The notes: generated by a model not told the origin, from the sequence alone. A DNA stretch of 64,000 nucleotides from Cryobacterium sp. CG_9.6 (GCF_029893365.1 NZ_JARXUZ010000001.1:310001-374000), one strand, 5' to 3'; counted from the stretch's first letter, positions 9,461 through 18,569 are shown. Numbers and translations: made by a program.

Positions 9461-12252
9461 CTCGTCGCCTTCCCCGCGCCGGCTCCACCGCGGCTGCGGC
9501 CGAGCTGCCACCGCTCGGACTCGCCGGCCTCGATCCCGCATTCTCTCGCCTGATTGAGGTGCCCGAGAGCGGTTCGGACGACACCGTGCGTACCTGGCAC
9601 GTGCTCGACAACGGGGCGCAGCTGGCGGCACTCGGGGTCACCCCCGTGGGCACCATTCTGTGCGTGCACGGTAACCCCACCTGGTCCTACCTCTGGCGCC
9701 GGCTCGTAACGCAGGCAACGGATGCCGCCACGCGCGCCGCCGCCGAAGGTTCGGCAGATGCTCCGGCAGCGGGAGTGTGGCGCATCGTCGCCGTCGACCA
9801 GCTGGAGATGGGTTTCTCGGAGCGCACCGGTGTGCACCGCACCCTGGCGCGACGCGTGCAAGACCTCACCGACCTCACCGACACTCTCGGCCTCGACGGC
9901 TCGGTTGTCACGTTCGGGCACGACTGGGGCGGCTCCATCTCCCTCGGATGGGCGCTCGACCACAGGGCGCAGCTGGCCGGCGTCATGCTGCTCAACACCG
10001 CCGTGCACCAGCCCGAGAACGATGCCATTCCCGCTCCGCTGCGCCTCGCCCTCGGCAAGGGCATGCTCGGCCTGGCCACCGTCGTGACGCCCGCATTCCT
10101 CGACACCACGCTCGCTCTGGCACATCCGCCGCTCGACCCCGCGGTTAAGGCTGCGTACCGCGCACCGTATCTCGGCCAGGCGCGCCGAGGCGGAATCGGT
10201 GGCTTTGTCGCAGACATTCCCGTGGATGCCGCGCACGAGAGTTCTGCGGAACTCGACCGCATCGCCGCCGGGCTGCTGCAGCTGACGGTGCCCGCCCTCA
10301 TGCTGTGGGGTCCCCGCGACCCCATCTTCAGCGACCGCTACCTCGACGACCTCATGAGCCGCATGCCGCACGCTGCCGTGCACCGCTTTGAGGGCTGCGG
10401 TCATCTACTGGCCGAAGACGCCGACTACGCCGGCGCCGCACTCACCTGGCTTGCTGACCTTCCGTCGGCTCTCGCGCCGGACTCGTCGTCGGCCGCGCCC
10501 GAATCGGTGCCGACTGAATCAACCCTGACCGAATCAACCCTGCCCGAATCAACCCTGCCCGGGGGATCCGCTGCGACGTGGGCGGATGGCACCGCGCACC
10601 CGCTGTGGCACCACCTGGATGAACTCTCGGCCAGTGACGACACCGCCCTTGTCGACATGGCTCCCGGTCACGGCGCTGACCCGCGTGTAGTTACCTGGCG
10701 TCAACTGTCTCGTCAGGTGCGCCGGCTCGCAACCGGCCTCGACCGCATTGGTGTGCGCCGCGGCGACCGGGTCTCCCTGCTTGTTCCTCCCGGCGCCGAC
10801 CTCACCGCGGTGCTGTATGCCTGCGTGCGCATTGGCGCCATTGTGGTTGTTGCCGATGCCGGCCTCGGCCTCCGCGGCCTCACCCGTGCCGTGCGCGGTG
10901 CACGCCCGGACTTCGTCATTGGCGCCGCCCCGGGTCTGGCCGCTGCGCGCGCGCTCGGCTGGCCGGGACTGAAGATCTCCACCGCACGATTTCCCGCCGC
11001 TATGGCTCGCACCCTCGGAGTGCGGCACACGCTCGCCGAACTCATCGCGCTCGGCGCTGATGAGCAGCTGCCCGAGGTGCCCGGGCCGGACGATGTCGCG
11101 GCCGTTCTGTTCACGTCCGGTTCCACCGGTCCGGCCAAGGGCGTTGTCTACTCCCACGGTCAGCTCTCGGCCGTGGCCAACGCCCTCTTCGTGCAGTACG
11201 GCGTGGGGGTGGGTACCGGACTCGTTGCCGGCTTCGCCCCGTTCGCTCTGCTGGGACCGGCGCTCGGCGCCCGCTCGGTCACCCCCGACATGGACGTGAC
11301 CTCACCCAAGACCCTCACCGCGGTGGCTGTCGCCGCGGCCGTGGCTGCCATTGATGCCACCGTGGTGTTTCTCTCGCCGGCCGCACTGGCCAATGTGGTT
11401 GCAACCGCCGACAGTCTGAGCGCTGCCGACCACGCGGCCCTACGGGGAGTGCGCACCTTTCTCTCCGCCGGTGCCCCCGTCTCGGAGCCGCTGCTGACCG
11501 CCGCAGCCAACCTCATGCCGGAAGCGAGTGCGCATACCCCGTACGGCATGACCGAGGGTCTGCTCATGGCCGATATCTCCCTGACGGGCATCCGTGCCGC
11601 CGCGGCCGCCGCACAAAACGGCACCGGGCCGGGCGGCGTGTGTGTGGGTCTCGGGGCCGCGACCACGAGCATCCGCATCTCTGCCCTCGACGATCACGGA
11701 AACGCTACCGGCGTGGCGGGCACCGACGCCAACGTGACCGGCGAGATCGTGGTGTCGGCGCCGCACGTGAAAGACCACTATGACCGACTGTGGGTGACCG
11801 ACCGGGCGAGCCGGCGCAACGTGCCCACCGACGAGCGTCGCTGGCACCGCACCGGAGACGTGGGGCACCTCGATGACGCCGGACGCCTCTGGGTGGAGGG
11901 CCGGTTGCCACACGTGATCGTGACCGCCACGGGGGTTGTCACGCCGGTGGGTCCGGAACAGCGCATCGAATCGGTGCCGGCCGTCTCCCGCGCCGCCGTG
12001 GTGGGCGTTGGTGCCGTGGGTACCCAGCAGCTCGTGGCTGTTGTGGAGACCGCCACCGGAGCACGGCGCGTGGGTCTGGCTGCGGAGGCGCTGGCCGGAG
12101 AGGTGCGGGCATCCGTTTCGGTGCCGATTGCGGCCATTCTCGTCGTGCCGCACCTGCCCACCGATATTCGGCATAACTCCAAGATCGATCGCACACTGCT
12201 GTCGAACTGGGCGAGCGCAATTCTGGCCGGCGGGCGGATGGGCGCACCGTGA
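9457..12252 (+). CDS. oleBC: OleBC fusion: beta-lactone decarboxylase plus beta-lactone synthetase
   Basis: A 931-residue two-domain protein. Residues 1 to about 340 are an alpha/beta hydrolase of the haloalkane-dehalogenase type (HGNPTWSYLW; nucleophile Asp156 in GHDWGGS), equal to OleB, which removes CO2 from the beta-lactone to give the alkene. After a linker (about 340-375) containing three EST-L repeats, residues of about 380-930 are an adenylate-forming domain (LFTSGSTGPAKG near residue 551; TGDVGHLD), equal to OleC, which makes the beta-lactone from the beta-hydroxy acid. The fusion is known from actinobacterial ole clusters. It overlaps oleA and oleD by 4 nt each, which implies translational coupling. 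Confidence 0.92.
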   Translation: MTRRLPRAGSTAAAAELPPLGLAGLDPAFSRLIEVPESGSDDTVRTWHVLDNGAQLAALGVTPVGTILCVHGNPTWSYLWRRLVTQATDAATRAAAEGSADAPAAGVWRIVAVDQLEMGFSERTGVHRTLARRVQDLTDLTDTLGLDGSVVTFGHDWGGSISLGWALDHRAQLAGVMLLNTAVHQPENDAIPAPLRLALGKGMLGLATVVTPAFLDTTLALAHPPLDPAVKAAYRAPYLGQARRGGIGGFVADIPVDAAHESSAELDRIAAGLLQLTVPALMLWGPRDPIFSDRYLDDLMSRMPHAAVHRFEGCGHLLAEDADYAGAALTWLADLPSALAPDSSSAAPESVPTESTLTESTLPESTLPGGSAATWADGTAHPLWHHLDELSASDDTALVDMAPGHGADPRVVTWRQLSRQVRRLATGLDRIGVRRGDRVSLLVPPGADLTAVLYACVRIGAIVVVADAGLGLRGLTRAVRGARPDFVIGAAPGLAAARALGWPGLKISTARFPAAMARTLGVRHTLAELIALGADEQLPEVPGPDDVAAVLFTSGSTGPAKGVVYSHGQLSAVANALFVQYGVGVGTGLVAGFAPFALLGPALGARSVTPDMDVTSPKTLTAVAVAAAVAAIDATVVFLSPAALANVVATADSLSAADHAALRGVRTFLSAGAPVSEPLLTAAANLMPEASAHTPYGMTEGLLMADISLTGIRAAAAAAQNGTGPGGVCVGLGAATTSIRISALDDHGNATGVAGTDANVTGEIVVSAPHVKDHYDRLWVTDRASRRNVPTDERRWHRTGDVGHLDDAGRLWVEGRLPHVIVTATGVVTPVGPEQRIESVPAVSRAAVVGVGAVGTQQLVAVVETATGARRVGLAAEALAGEVRASVSVPIAAILVVPHLPTDIRHNSKIDRTLLSNWASAILAGGRMGAP
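10516..10560 (+). repeat. Three 15-bp tandem repeats in the OleB-OleC linker
   Basis: Three consecutive in-frame 15-nt units (10516-10530, 10531-10545, 10546-10560), almost identical, encode ESTLT, ESTLP and ESTLP between the hydrolase and ligase domains. The period is a multiple of three, so copy-number change would alter linker length without breaking the frame. Confidence 0.9.
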
Positions 12253-13235
12253 AGGTTCTGGTCACCGGTGCCAGCGGGTTTCTGGGACGTGCCGTGGCGG
12301 CCGAGATTGCGGCGGCGGGACATTCCGTGCGCACGTTCCAGCGGCGCCCCTCCGGAGTGCCGGGAGTGGAAGACGTTCTCGGATCACTCACCACGGCGGC
12401 CGATGTAACGCATGCCGTGAAGGGCATGGACGCCGTGGTGCACCTGGCGGCCAAGGTATCCCTCGCGGGCGACCCGGCCGAATTTACGGCCGTGAACGTG
12501 GAGGGAACACGCACGCTCCTGCGGCTCGCAGCGGATGCGGGAGCCTCGCGTTTCGTGTACGTGTCGTCGCCCTCCGTGGCGCACGCCGGCGCATCCATCA
12601 TGGGGAGCGGCGCGGAGCCGGCCGACCCGGATCATGCGCGGGGAGACTACGCGCGCACCAAGGCGCAGGCGGAGCTGCTGGCCCTCGCGGCCGATTCGCC
12701 CTCATTCGCCGCGGTGGCGGTGCGACCGCATCTCGTCTGGGGCCCGGGTGACACCCAGCTGATTCAACGCATCGTGGATCGTGCCCGGTCGGGACGACTG
12801 CCCCTCCTCGGACGCGGTGCCGCCCTCATCGACACCACCTACATCGACAATGCGGCGTCGGCGATTGCGGCGGCCCTCGAGCGCGCGCCGGAGGTGCACG
12901 GCCGGTCGTACGTGATCACGAACGGCGAGCCGCGCCCGGTTGCGGAACTGCTCGCCGGCATCTGTGCGGCGGCGGGGGTGCGCGCACCCGCATGGCGCGT
13001 TCCCGCGGTTATTGCGCGCGGCGCGGGGTCTGTGATCGAGGCTGTGTGGCGAGTGCGTCCCGGAACGGATGAGCCGCCCATGACCCGGTTCCTCGCCGAA
13101 CAGCTCTCTACCGCACACTGGTTTGACCAGCGCGCCACCCGAGCCGACCTCGGATGGACCCCCGCGGTGATCCTTGATGAGGGCCTCGCCCGACTGGCGG
13201 TCTCCTACCGTCGGGACATGCCCTTCGCGAGCTGA
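12249..13235 (+). CDS. oleD: OleD, NAD(P)-dependent 2-alkyl-3-ketoalkanoate reductase
   Basis: A 328-residue short-chain dehydrogenase of the extended (epimerase-like) type. The N-terminal VTGASGFLGRAVA gives the nucleotide-binding GxxGxxG, and YARTK supplies the catalytic Tyr-x-x-x-Lys. OleD reduces the beta-keto acid made by OleA to a beta-hydroxy acid, the substrate of the OleC domain. The GTG start lies inside the oleBC stop (GTGA). It is the last gene of the operon; a 17-bp tandem repeat follows 12 nt after its stop. Assignment rests on both sequence class and operon position. Confidence 0.9.
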   Translation: MKVLVTGASGFLGRAVAAEIAAAGHSVRTFQRRPSGVPGVEDVLGSLTTAADVTHAVKGMDAVVHLAAKVSLAGDPAEFTAVNVEGTRTLLRLAADAGASRFVYVSSPSVAHAGASIMGSGAEPADPDHARGDYARTKAQAELLALAADSPSFAAVAVRPHLVWGPGDTQLIQRIVDRARSGRLPLLGRGAALIDTTYIDNAASAIAAALERAPEVHGRSYVITNGEPRPVAELLAGICAAAGVRAPAWRVPAVIARGAGSVIEAVWRVRPGTDEPPMTRFLAEQLSTAHWFDQRATRADLGWTPAVILDEGLARLAVSYRRDMPFAS

Positions 13236-13247
13236 GCCTGCCGGTGA

Positions 13248-13309
13248 GCTCGGGCTACCGATCGGCTCAGGCTACCGATCGGCTCAGGCTACCGATCAGC
13301 TCAGGCTAC
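13248..13309 (+). repeat. 17-bp tandem repeat between oleD and the GntR gene
   Basis: Units GCT-C-(A/G)GGCTACCGATC(G/A) occur at 13248-13264, 13265-13281 and 13282-13298, with a partial fourth copy at 13299-13309. The array fills the space between convergent oleD and the GntR gene and contains the TAG stop of the latter (13306-13308). Confidence 0.9.
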
Positions 13310-13686
13310 ATCGGTCGGGGAACCGCGCCGAGCGACCGCGTCACAAGGTCAAGCGCCTCATCGGGTGCGACACCGAGCTTTTCGATGCGGGTTGCGAACG
13401 CGGTGGCTGCCTCCTGCGCGTGGCGGTGTGCGGCATCACCGTTAGCGGCAACGAAAGACCCCATGCGACCGCGGGTTTCGATCAGGTCGTCCCGCTCGAG
13501 CTCCCGGTAGGCCCTGGCCACGGTATTGGTGGCAACTCCGAGGGTGGTGGCAAGAGCCCGAACCGTGGGCAGTCGCTCTCCGGGGGCCATCCGGCCGGCT
13601 CGAACCGCGTCCATCAGCTGAGCGCGAATCTGCTCAAACGGAGGTGTCGTCGCTTCGGGATCGATGGCGAGGAATGATTCTGGCAC
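13306..13686 (-). CDS. GntR-family regulator, YtrA-like
   Basis: A 126-residue protein with a winged helix (residues of about 15-80: RLPTVRALATTLGVATNTVARAYREL...GRMGSFV) and only a short C-terminal dimerisation tail, as in the YtrA subfamily that usually controls ABC transporter genes. The GTG start at 13686 is supported by AAGGAG five bases ahead. Its last codons lie in the 17-bp tandem repeat. It is divergent from the FetB-like permease gene, whose promoter region carries TGTGGCAAC twice (13767-13775, 13786-13794), a candidate operator; that link is inference. Confidence 0.85.
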   Translation of the reverse strand: MPESFLAIDPEATTPPFEQIRAQLMDAVRAGRMAPGERLPTVRALATTLGVATNTVARAYRELERDDLIETRGRMGSFVAANGDAAHRHAQEAATAFATRIEKLGVAPDEALDLVTRSLGAVPRPM

Positions 13687-13877
13687 GGCATCTCCTTATG
13701 CTGAATGTGAGTGTGAGTGTGCGGGTGCTGTGACGCGGACGTGTGGTGTATTCCTGTGCTGACTATTGTGGCAACTCTAAGTCTCTGTGGCAACCCATTG
13801 GTGTAACTTACAGTGCCTTCCTGATCACTCCGTTCACCCCGGCATTCTCCCTCCGAGATCCTCGGTAGAGTCACTAT

Positions 13878-14651
13878 ATGACGGTACCGAGCGGCTTCCT
13901 CGCGCAACTGGGCGGGCTGCTGCCGACACTTCTCGGTGTGCTCATTCTGATGGCGATCGCGTCGCTGGCACTGCGCGGATATCGCACGCAGCATCCGTTT
14001 GCACCGCCGTTGGCCCTGCTGCGCGGCGCTTTGCAGCTTGCCGCGATCAGTCTCATTCTGAGCGGCATCATCAACGACCCGGTGTGGGTGGGTGTGGGCC
14101 TTCTGGTGATGTTCACGGCGGCTGTGTCCACGGTGATTCGACGCGTGGGGCCGAGTCGACAGAATCTACTCGGCGTGACCGCCGCCATGGCGCTCGGAGT
14201 GGGGGTCACACTGGCCGTCGTCTTTTCCACCGGCGCTATCGAATTCTCCCCACGCTACGTGCTCGCGATCGGGGGAATCGTCATTGGTAACGCCATGTCG
14301 ATCGCGACGCTGACCGGCCGGCGGTTCCGTGAAGGGGTGGTTGATCACTGGGACGAGGTTGAGGGCTGGCTTGCGCTGGGGGCAACACCGCGCCAGGCCG
14401 CGCGCGATCTCGCCCGGCGGGCGGTGTACTTCGCCATGATTCCGTCAACGGACCAGACCAAGACCACGGGGCTCGTCACCCTGCCGGGCGCGTTTGTCGG
14501 CGCTATTTTTGGGGGGGCGTCGCCGGTTGAGGCCGGCCGGTTTCAGATCGTGGTGCTCGCCGGCATTCTCTGCGCGGGCTCAATTGCCGCCGTCACTCTG
14601 ATGCACCTCACATCGCCCGTGGGGCAAAAACCGGTCACGGCCCTGCGCTAG
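13878..14651 (+). CDS. FetB/UPF0014-family ABC transporter permease
   Basis: A 257-residue membrane protein with about seven predicted helices. RGALQLAAISLIL, GNAMSIATLTGRRF, ALGATPRQAA and FAMIPSTDQTKTTGLVTLPGAFVGAI-type motifs are diagnostic of the FetB/YbbM permease family, linked in E. coli to iron export together with the ATPase FetA. No ATPase gene lies on either side, so the partner must be elsewhere or absent. Its stop is followed directly by the stop of the convergent Lrp gene. A YtrA-like GntR regulator is divergent upstream. Confidence 0.8.
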   Translation: MTVPSGFLAQLGGLLPTLLGVLILMAIASLALRGYRTQHPFAPPLALLRGALQLAAISLILSGIINDPVWVGVGLLVMFTAAVSTVIRRVGPSRQNLLGVTAAMALGVGVTLAVVFSTGAIEFSPRYVLAIGGIVIGNAMSIATLTGRRFREGVVDHWDEVEGWLALGATPRQAARDLARRAVYFAMIPSTDQTKTTGLVTLPGAFVGAIFGGASPVEAGRFQIVVLAGILCAGSIAAVTLMHLTSPVGQKPVTALR

Positions 14652-15089
14652 CTAGTCGGCGGCCCGGTGAATCAGCCGGGACAGCACGATGGCGCTCCGC
14701 GTGTGATCCACATTGGGAGCGAGTCGCACCTTCTCGAGCGCCACCTCCAGCGCCGAAATGTCGCGTGCCCGGATATGCACCATGGCATCAGCGCTGCCGG
14801 TGATCGTGCCCGCATCCACGACCTCCGGCACGCCGGAGAGAATGCGCAGCAACTCGTCGGGGGCCACGGTGCCCCGGCAGAAGAGTTCCACGTAGGCCTC
14901 GGTACCCATGCCGTCAACGGCCGGGTCCACCTGAATCGTGAAGCTGCGAATCACGCGGTCGGACACGAGTCGGTCAACCCGACGCTTCACAGCGGATGCC
15001 GACAGCCCGATCACCGAGCCGATGTCGCCATATCCGGCCCGCGCGTTCTGGCGGAGCAGGTCGAGAATGCTGCGATCGAGATTGTCCAT
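14652..15089 (-). CDS. Lrp/AsnC-family transcriptional regulator
   Basis: A 145-residue regulator. An N-terminal helix-turn-helix (residues 1-60, LDRSILDLLRQNARAGYGDIGSVIGLSASAVKRRVDRL) is followed by a ligand-binding RAM domain (about 65-140). The open frame extends 35 codons upstream, but the ATG at 15089 matches the family N-terminus (MDNLDRSIL). It is divergent from the arginine-modifying gene and rocD with a 229-nt promoter region, so amino-acid-responsive control (arginine or ornithine) is likely by position. Related actinobacterial genomes commonly pair such a regulator with rocD; this is inference here. Confidence 0.85.
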   Translation of the reverse strand: MDNLDRSILDLLRQNARAGYGDIGSVIGLSASAVKRRVDRLVSDRVIRSFTIQVDPAVDGMGTEAYVELFCRGTVAPDELLRILSGVPEVVDAGTITGSADAMVHIRARDISALEVALEKVRLAPNVDHTRSAIVLSRLIHRAAD

Positions 15090-15318
15090 GACGCCAGTGT
15101 ACGGGCGAATCGTGGAATTATTGCGTGAAAGCCGGTATTGACGCTGATTTCGTGCGCGATTCGGCGTGCATGGGAGATTCAAGCTGTGTGACACTGGGAG
15201 AGGCGTCCCGACAGTGATCTGCCCAGATCACGTCGGGCTCTCGTGAGCGACCTGGTCCGCCATCCATACCCGCCCCGCCGACTCGTCGAGCGGTTCGATA
15301 GAGGAGTCAGATCACGCC

Positions 15319-16164
15319 ATGACCATCAACATTGACACCATTGCCGCCGCAGAGGCCCCCGTTCGCACTCCGGTGAAGCGCACCGTACTCATGTGTAAGC
15401 CCGACTTCTTTACCGTGGTGTACCGCATCAACCCGTGGATGGACCCGGCTCTGCCCACGGACACCAGCCTGGCCGTAGCCCAGTGGCAGACGCTGTACGA
15501 CACCTATGTGAGCCTCGGCTTTGACGTGCACCTCATCGACCCGATCGACGGGCTGCCCGACATGGTCTACGCCGCCAACGGCGGTTTCGTCATTGACAAC
15601 CAGGCCTACGGTGCCAAATTTACCCATGTGCAGCGCCAGCCCGAAGGCCCGGCCTACATGGACTGGTTCGGTGCCAACGGCTTTGACGTGCGCGTGCCGG
15701 TGGAGACGAACGAGGGCGAGGGTGACTTCCTCCTCGTGGGCGACGTGATTCTGGCCGGAACGGGTTTTCGCAGCGCGTCGGACAGCCATGCGGAGCTCTC
15801 CGCCATTGCCTCTCGCCCGGTGATCACCCTGAACCTGGTGAACCCGAGCTTCTACCACCTGGATACCGCCATCGCCGTGCTGGACGACACGAACATCGCC
15901 TACCTGCCGAGCGCCTTCGACGAGCCGAGCCTCACCATTTTGCGGGAGCGCTACCCGGATGCCATTCTCGCGACCGAGGAGGACGCCGCCATTCTGGGCC
16001 TGAACTCCTACTCCGATGGCTACAACGTGGTCATTGCCGCCCGCGCCACCGATTTTGCGCGTGAACTGCGCGCCCGCGGTTATAACCCGATCGGCGTCGA
16101 CCTCTCCGAGCTTTTGCTCGGCGGCGGCGGCGTCAAGTGCTGCACCCTGGAGTTGCGCCGCTAA
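15319..16164 (+). CDS. Dimethylargininase / arginine deiminase-like amidinohydrolase
   Basis: A 281-residue member of the guanidine-modifying (pentein) superfamily. The N-terminal VLMCKPDFFTVVYRINPWMD (Asn38) and C-terminal GGGGVKCCTLELRR (adjacent Cys274-Cys275, one being the nucleophile) frame the fold. Databases usually name such proteins DdaH, which would release citrulline from dimethylarginine. The gene is followed 48 nt later by rocD, which uses ornithine, not citrulline. An arginine dihydrolase-type reaction (arginine to ornithine), as in cyanobacterial ArgZ/AgrE enzymes that share the INPWM-type motif, would fit the context better. Substrate is undecided. GAGGAG lies 12 nt before the ATG, a long spacing. 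Confidence 0.8.
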   Translation: MTINIDTIAAAEAPVRTPVKRTVLMCKPDFFTVVYRINPWMDPALPTDTSLAVAQWQTLYDTYVSLGFDVHLIDPIDGLPDMVYAANGGFVIDNQAYGAKFTHVQRQPEGPAYMDWFGANGFDVRVPVETNEGEGDFLLVGDVILAGTGFRSASDSHAELSAIASRPVITLNLVNPSFYHLDTAIAVLDDTNIAYLPSAFDEPSLTILRERYPDAILATEEDAAILGLNSYSDGYNVVIAARATDFARELRARGYNPIGVDLSELLLGGGGVKCCTLELRR

Positions 16165-16211
16165 AACCAACCAATCCGCACCATCCACACACGATGACGA
16201 GTGAGGACACC

Positions 16212-17510
16212 ATGACGACCGCGACACCCACCAGCACGGTGACACCGCAGCATTTCGCACCGGCCCCGGTCGGCATGGTTCCCCTCGACATCACAGCGGA
16301 TGCCTCCCGCGCGCCGATTGCACTCGAGGTGCAGCATGCCGCACACAACTATCATCCGCTTGAGGTGGTGGTCGCTTCGGGGGAGGGTGCGTGGGTGACC
16401 GACGTGAATGGGCGTCGTTTCCTCGACTGCCTGGCGGCGTACTCCGCCGTGAACTTCGGCCACTCGGACCCGGTGCTCCTGGCTGCGGCTCGGGCACAAC
16501 TCGGGCGCATCACGCTCACAAGCCGTGCGTTCTACAACGATCAGCTCGGCCCCTTCGTGACCGCGCTCGCCGAGCTGTGCGGCAAAGACATGGTGCTGCC
16601 CATGAACACGGGAGCCGAGGCGGTCGAGTCCGGCATCAAGGTGGCTCGGGCGTGGGGCTACCGGGTGAAGGGCGTTGCCGCCAACGCGGCCAACATCATT
16701 GTGGCTGCCGGTAATTTTCACGGTCGCACGACCACCATCGTGAGCTTCTCCGACGACGAGTCGGCTAGCCGTGGCTTTGGCCCCTTTACCCCGGGTTTTC
16801 GTATGGTGCCCTTCGGTGACGCCGCCGCCCTGGAAGCGGCCATGGACGAAAACACCGTCGCCGTGCTGCTCGAACCCATCCAGGGGGAGGCGGGCATCAT
16901 CGTGCCGCCGGCGGACTACCTGCCGAGCGTGCGCGAAATCACGACCCGGCACAACGTGCTCTTCATTGCGGATGAGATTCAGTCCGGACTCGGCCGCACC
17001 GGAGCAACGTTTTCGTGCGACCTCGTGGGCGTGGTGCCCGACCTGTACCTGCTCGGCAAGGCTCTCGGCGGCGGCATCGTGCCCGTCTCGGCCGTTGTCG
17101 GCAACGCGGACATTTTGGGCGTGCTGAAGCCCGGCGAACACGGCTCCACGTTCGGCGGTAACCCCTTCGCAGCGGCCGTGGGGCTCGCCGTCGTGAAACT
17201 GCTGGCCACCGGTGAATATCAAAAGCGCGCGCGGGAGCTGGGAGCACGGCTGCACTCCGCACTCACGGCGCTCGTGGGACACGGTGTCGTGGAGGTGCGG
17301 GGAGCCGGCCTCTGGGCCGGAATCGATATTGATCCGGCCCTGGCGTCGGGTCGTGCGGTCTGCGAGGCGCTTCTCGTTCGCGGCGTGCTCGCCAAAGACA
17401 CCCACGGGTCCACCATTCGGCTGGCTCCGCCCCTCGTCGTTTCCGCTGACGACATTGACTGGGCCGTCGCGCAGCTCGCCGCCGTGCTCGTCGAGCTCGC
17501 CGCGCCCTAA
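16212..17510 (+). CDS. rocD: Ornithine aminotransferase
   Basis: A 432-residue class III PLP aminotransferase. It has NTGAEAVESGIKVARAWGY, FHGRTTTIVSFSDD, the Asp of ADEIQSGLGRTG, and the PLP lysine in LLGKALGGGIVPVSA. RocD converts ornithine and 2-oxoglutarate to glutamate semialdehyde and glutamate; PutA's second domain can oxidise the semialdehyde. The open frame and another ATG (16194) lie upstream, but ATG 16212 has GAGG five bases ahead. It follows the pentein gene on the same strand and both are divergent from an Lrp regulator, forming an arginine/ornithine catabolic unit. Confidence 0.92.
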   Translation: MTTATPTSTVTPQHFAPAPVGMVPLDITADASRAPIALEVQHAAHNYHPLEVVVASGEGAWVTDVNGRRFLDCLAAYSAVNFGHSDPVLLAAARAQLGRITLTSRAFYNDQLGPFVTALAELCGKDMVLPMNTGAEAVESGIKVARAWGYRVKGVAANAANIIVAAGNFHGRTTTIVSFSDDESASRGFGPFTPGFRMVPFGDAAALEAAMDENTVAVLLEPIQGEAGIIVPPADYLPSVREITTRHNVLFIADEIQSGLGRTGATFSCDLVGVVPDLYLLGKALGGGIVPVSAVVGNADILGVLKPGEHGSTFGGNPFAAAVGLAVVKLLATGEYQKRARELGARLHSALTALVGHGVVEVRGAGLWAGIDIDPALASGRAVCEALLVRGVLAKDTHGSTIRLAPPLVVSADDIDWAVAQLAAVLVELAAP

Positions 17511-17592
17511 CCGCGCCCGGCCCCGCGCTTTCCCAGTCTGCGTGCGTCGCCGCGCGCGGTTCCCGGGAACGTGATGAACCTAGGCTGGACTT

Positions 17593-18552
17593 ATGTACAC
17601 CGACCTGCCCGAAGCGCAGCTGCGCGCCCATGTCAGCACCCAGGCGGATCCCGCCGACTTCGATGAGTTCTGGGCCGGCACACTGGCCGAGACGCGGCGG
17701 CATCCGCTGAACGTCACCGTCACTCGGGTCGATGCGCCTCTCGCAACGCTTGACGTGTTCGATGTGACGTTTGCCGGGTTTGGCGGGCAGCCGATCCGGG
17801 CGTGGCTGCGCGTGCCGGCCGGCGCGACCGGTCCGCTGCCGACCATCGTGCAGTTTCACGGGTATGGCCGCGGACGCGGGCAGAGCTTTGAGAACCTGCT
17901 CTGGGCATCCGCCGGATTCGCCCACCTCGACATGGACCTCCGCGGGCAGGGTTGGGGTGGCAGCACGAGCGATACCGCCGACGAGGCCGGCAGCGGGCCG
18001 CAGTCGCCGGGTTTCATGACCCGCGGTATCGAGTCGAAGGAAACGTACTACTACCGCCGGGTGTACATGGATGCCGTTCGGGCCGTAGAGGCCGCGCGCA
18101 GCCTTGACGTGGTGGATGCCGCGCGCGTGGGCGTCATGGGAACCAGCCAGGGTGGCGGCATTGCGCTCGCCGTGGCCGGTCTGGTGCCGGAGGTTGCCGC
18201 GGTCGTGGCGCGCGTGCCGTTTCTCTGCGATTTTGCCCGGGCCTCGGTGATCACCGACGCGCATCCTTATCGCGAACTCGGCGTGTACCTTGCGGCGAAT
18301 CGTCTGAAGGTTGACCAGGCCCACGAGACGCTCTCCTACTTTGACGGCGTGAACTTTGCGAAGCGTGCACGGGCGCCACTGGCGACGACCGCGGCGCTGA
18401 TGGACCCGATCTGCCCGCCGTCCACGGTTTTCGGGGCGTTCAACAACTACGCCGGACCCAAAGAGATCACGGTGTGGCCCTACAACGCGCACGAGGGTGG
18501 CCTGTGGGAGGACGACGCGCTCGCCCTGCGCGCGTTTCGGCAGCACCTCTGA
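17593..18552 (+). CDS. Acetylxylan esterase / cephalosporin-C deacetylase family (AXE1)
   Basis: A 319-residue alpha/beta hydrolase of carbohydrate esterase family 7 type. It has RGQGWGGSTSDTA, nucleophile Ser185 in GTSQGGG, the acid in LMDPICPPST and the His in YNAHEGG. Family members remove acetyl groups from xylo-oligosaccharides or cephalosporin C and act as cytoplasmic hexamers. There is no signal peptide. The ATG at 17593 follows the 82-nt gap after rocD. Length is normal for the family. The natural substrate cannot be deduced. Confidence 0.88.
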   Translation: MYTDLPEAQLRAHVSTQADPADFDEFWAGTLAETRRHPLNVTVTRVDAPLATLDVFDVTFAGFGGQPIRAWLRVPAGATGPLPTIVQFHGYGRGRGQSFENLLWASAGFAHLDMDLRGQGWGGSTSDTADEAGSGPQSPGFMTRGIESKETYYYRRVYMDAVRAVEAARSLDVVDAARVGVMGTSQGGGIALAVAGLVPEVAAVVARVPFLCDFARASVITDAHPYRELGVYLAANRLKVDQAHETLSYFDGVNFAKRARAPLATTAALMDPICPPSTVFGAFNNYAGPKEITVWPYNAHEGGLWEDDALALRAFRQHL

Positions 18553-18569
18553 TAATTCTTCCGCGGGGG

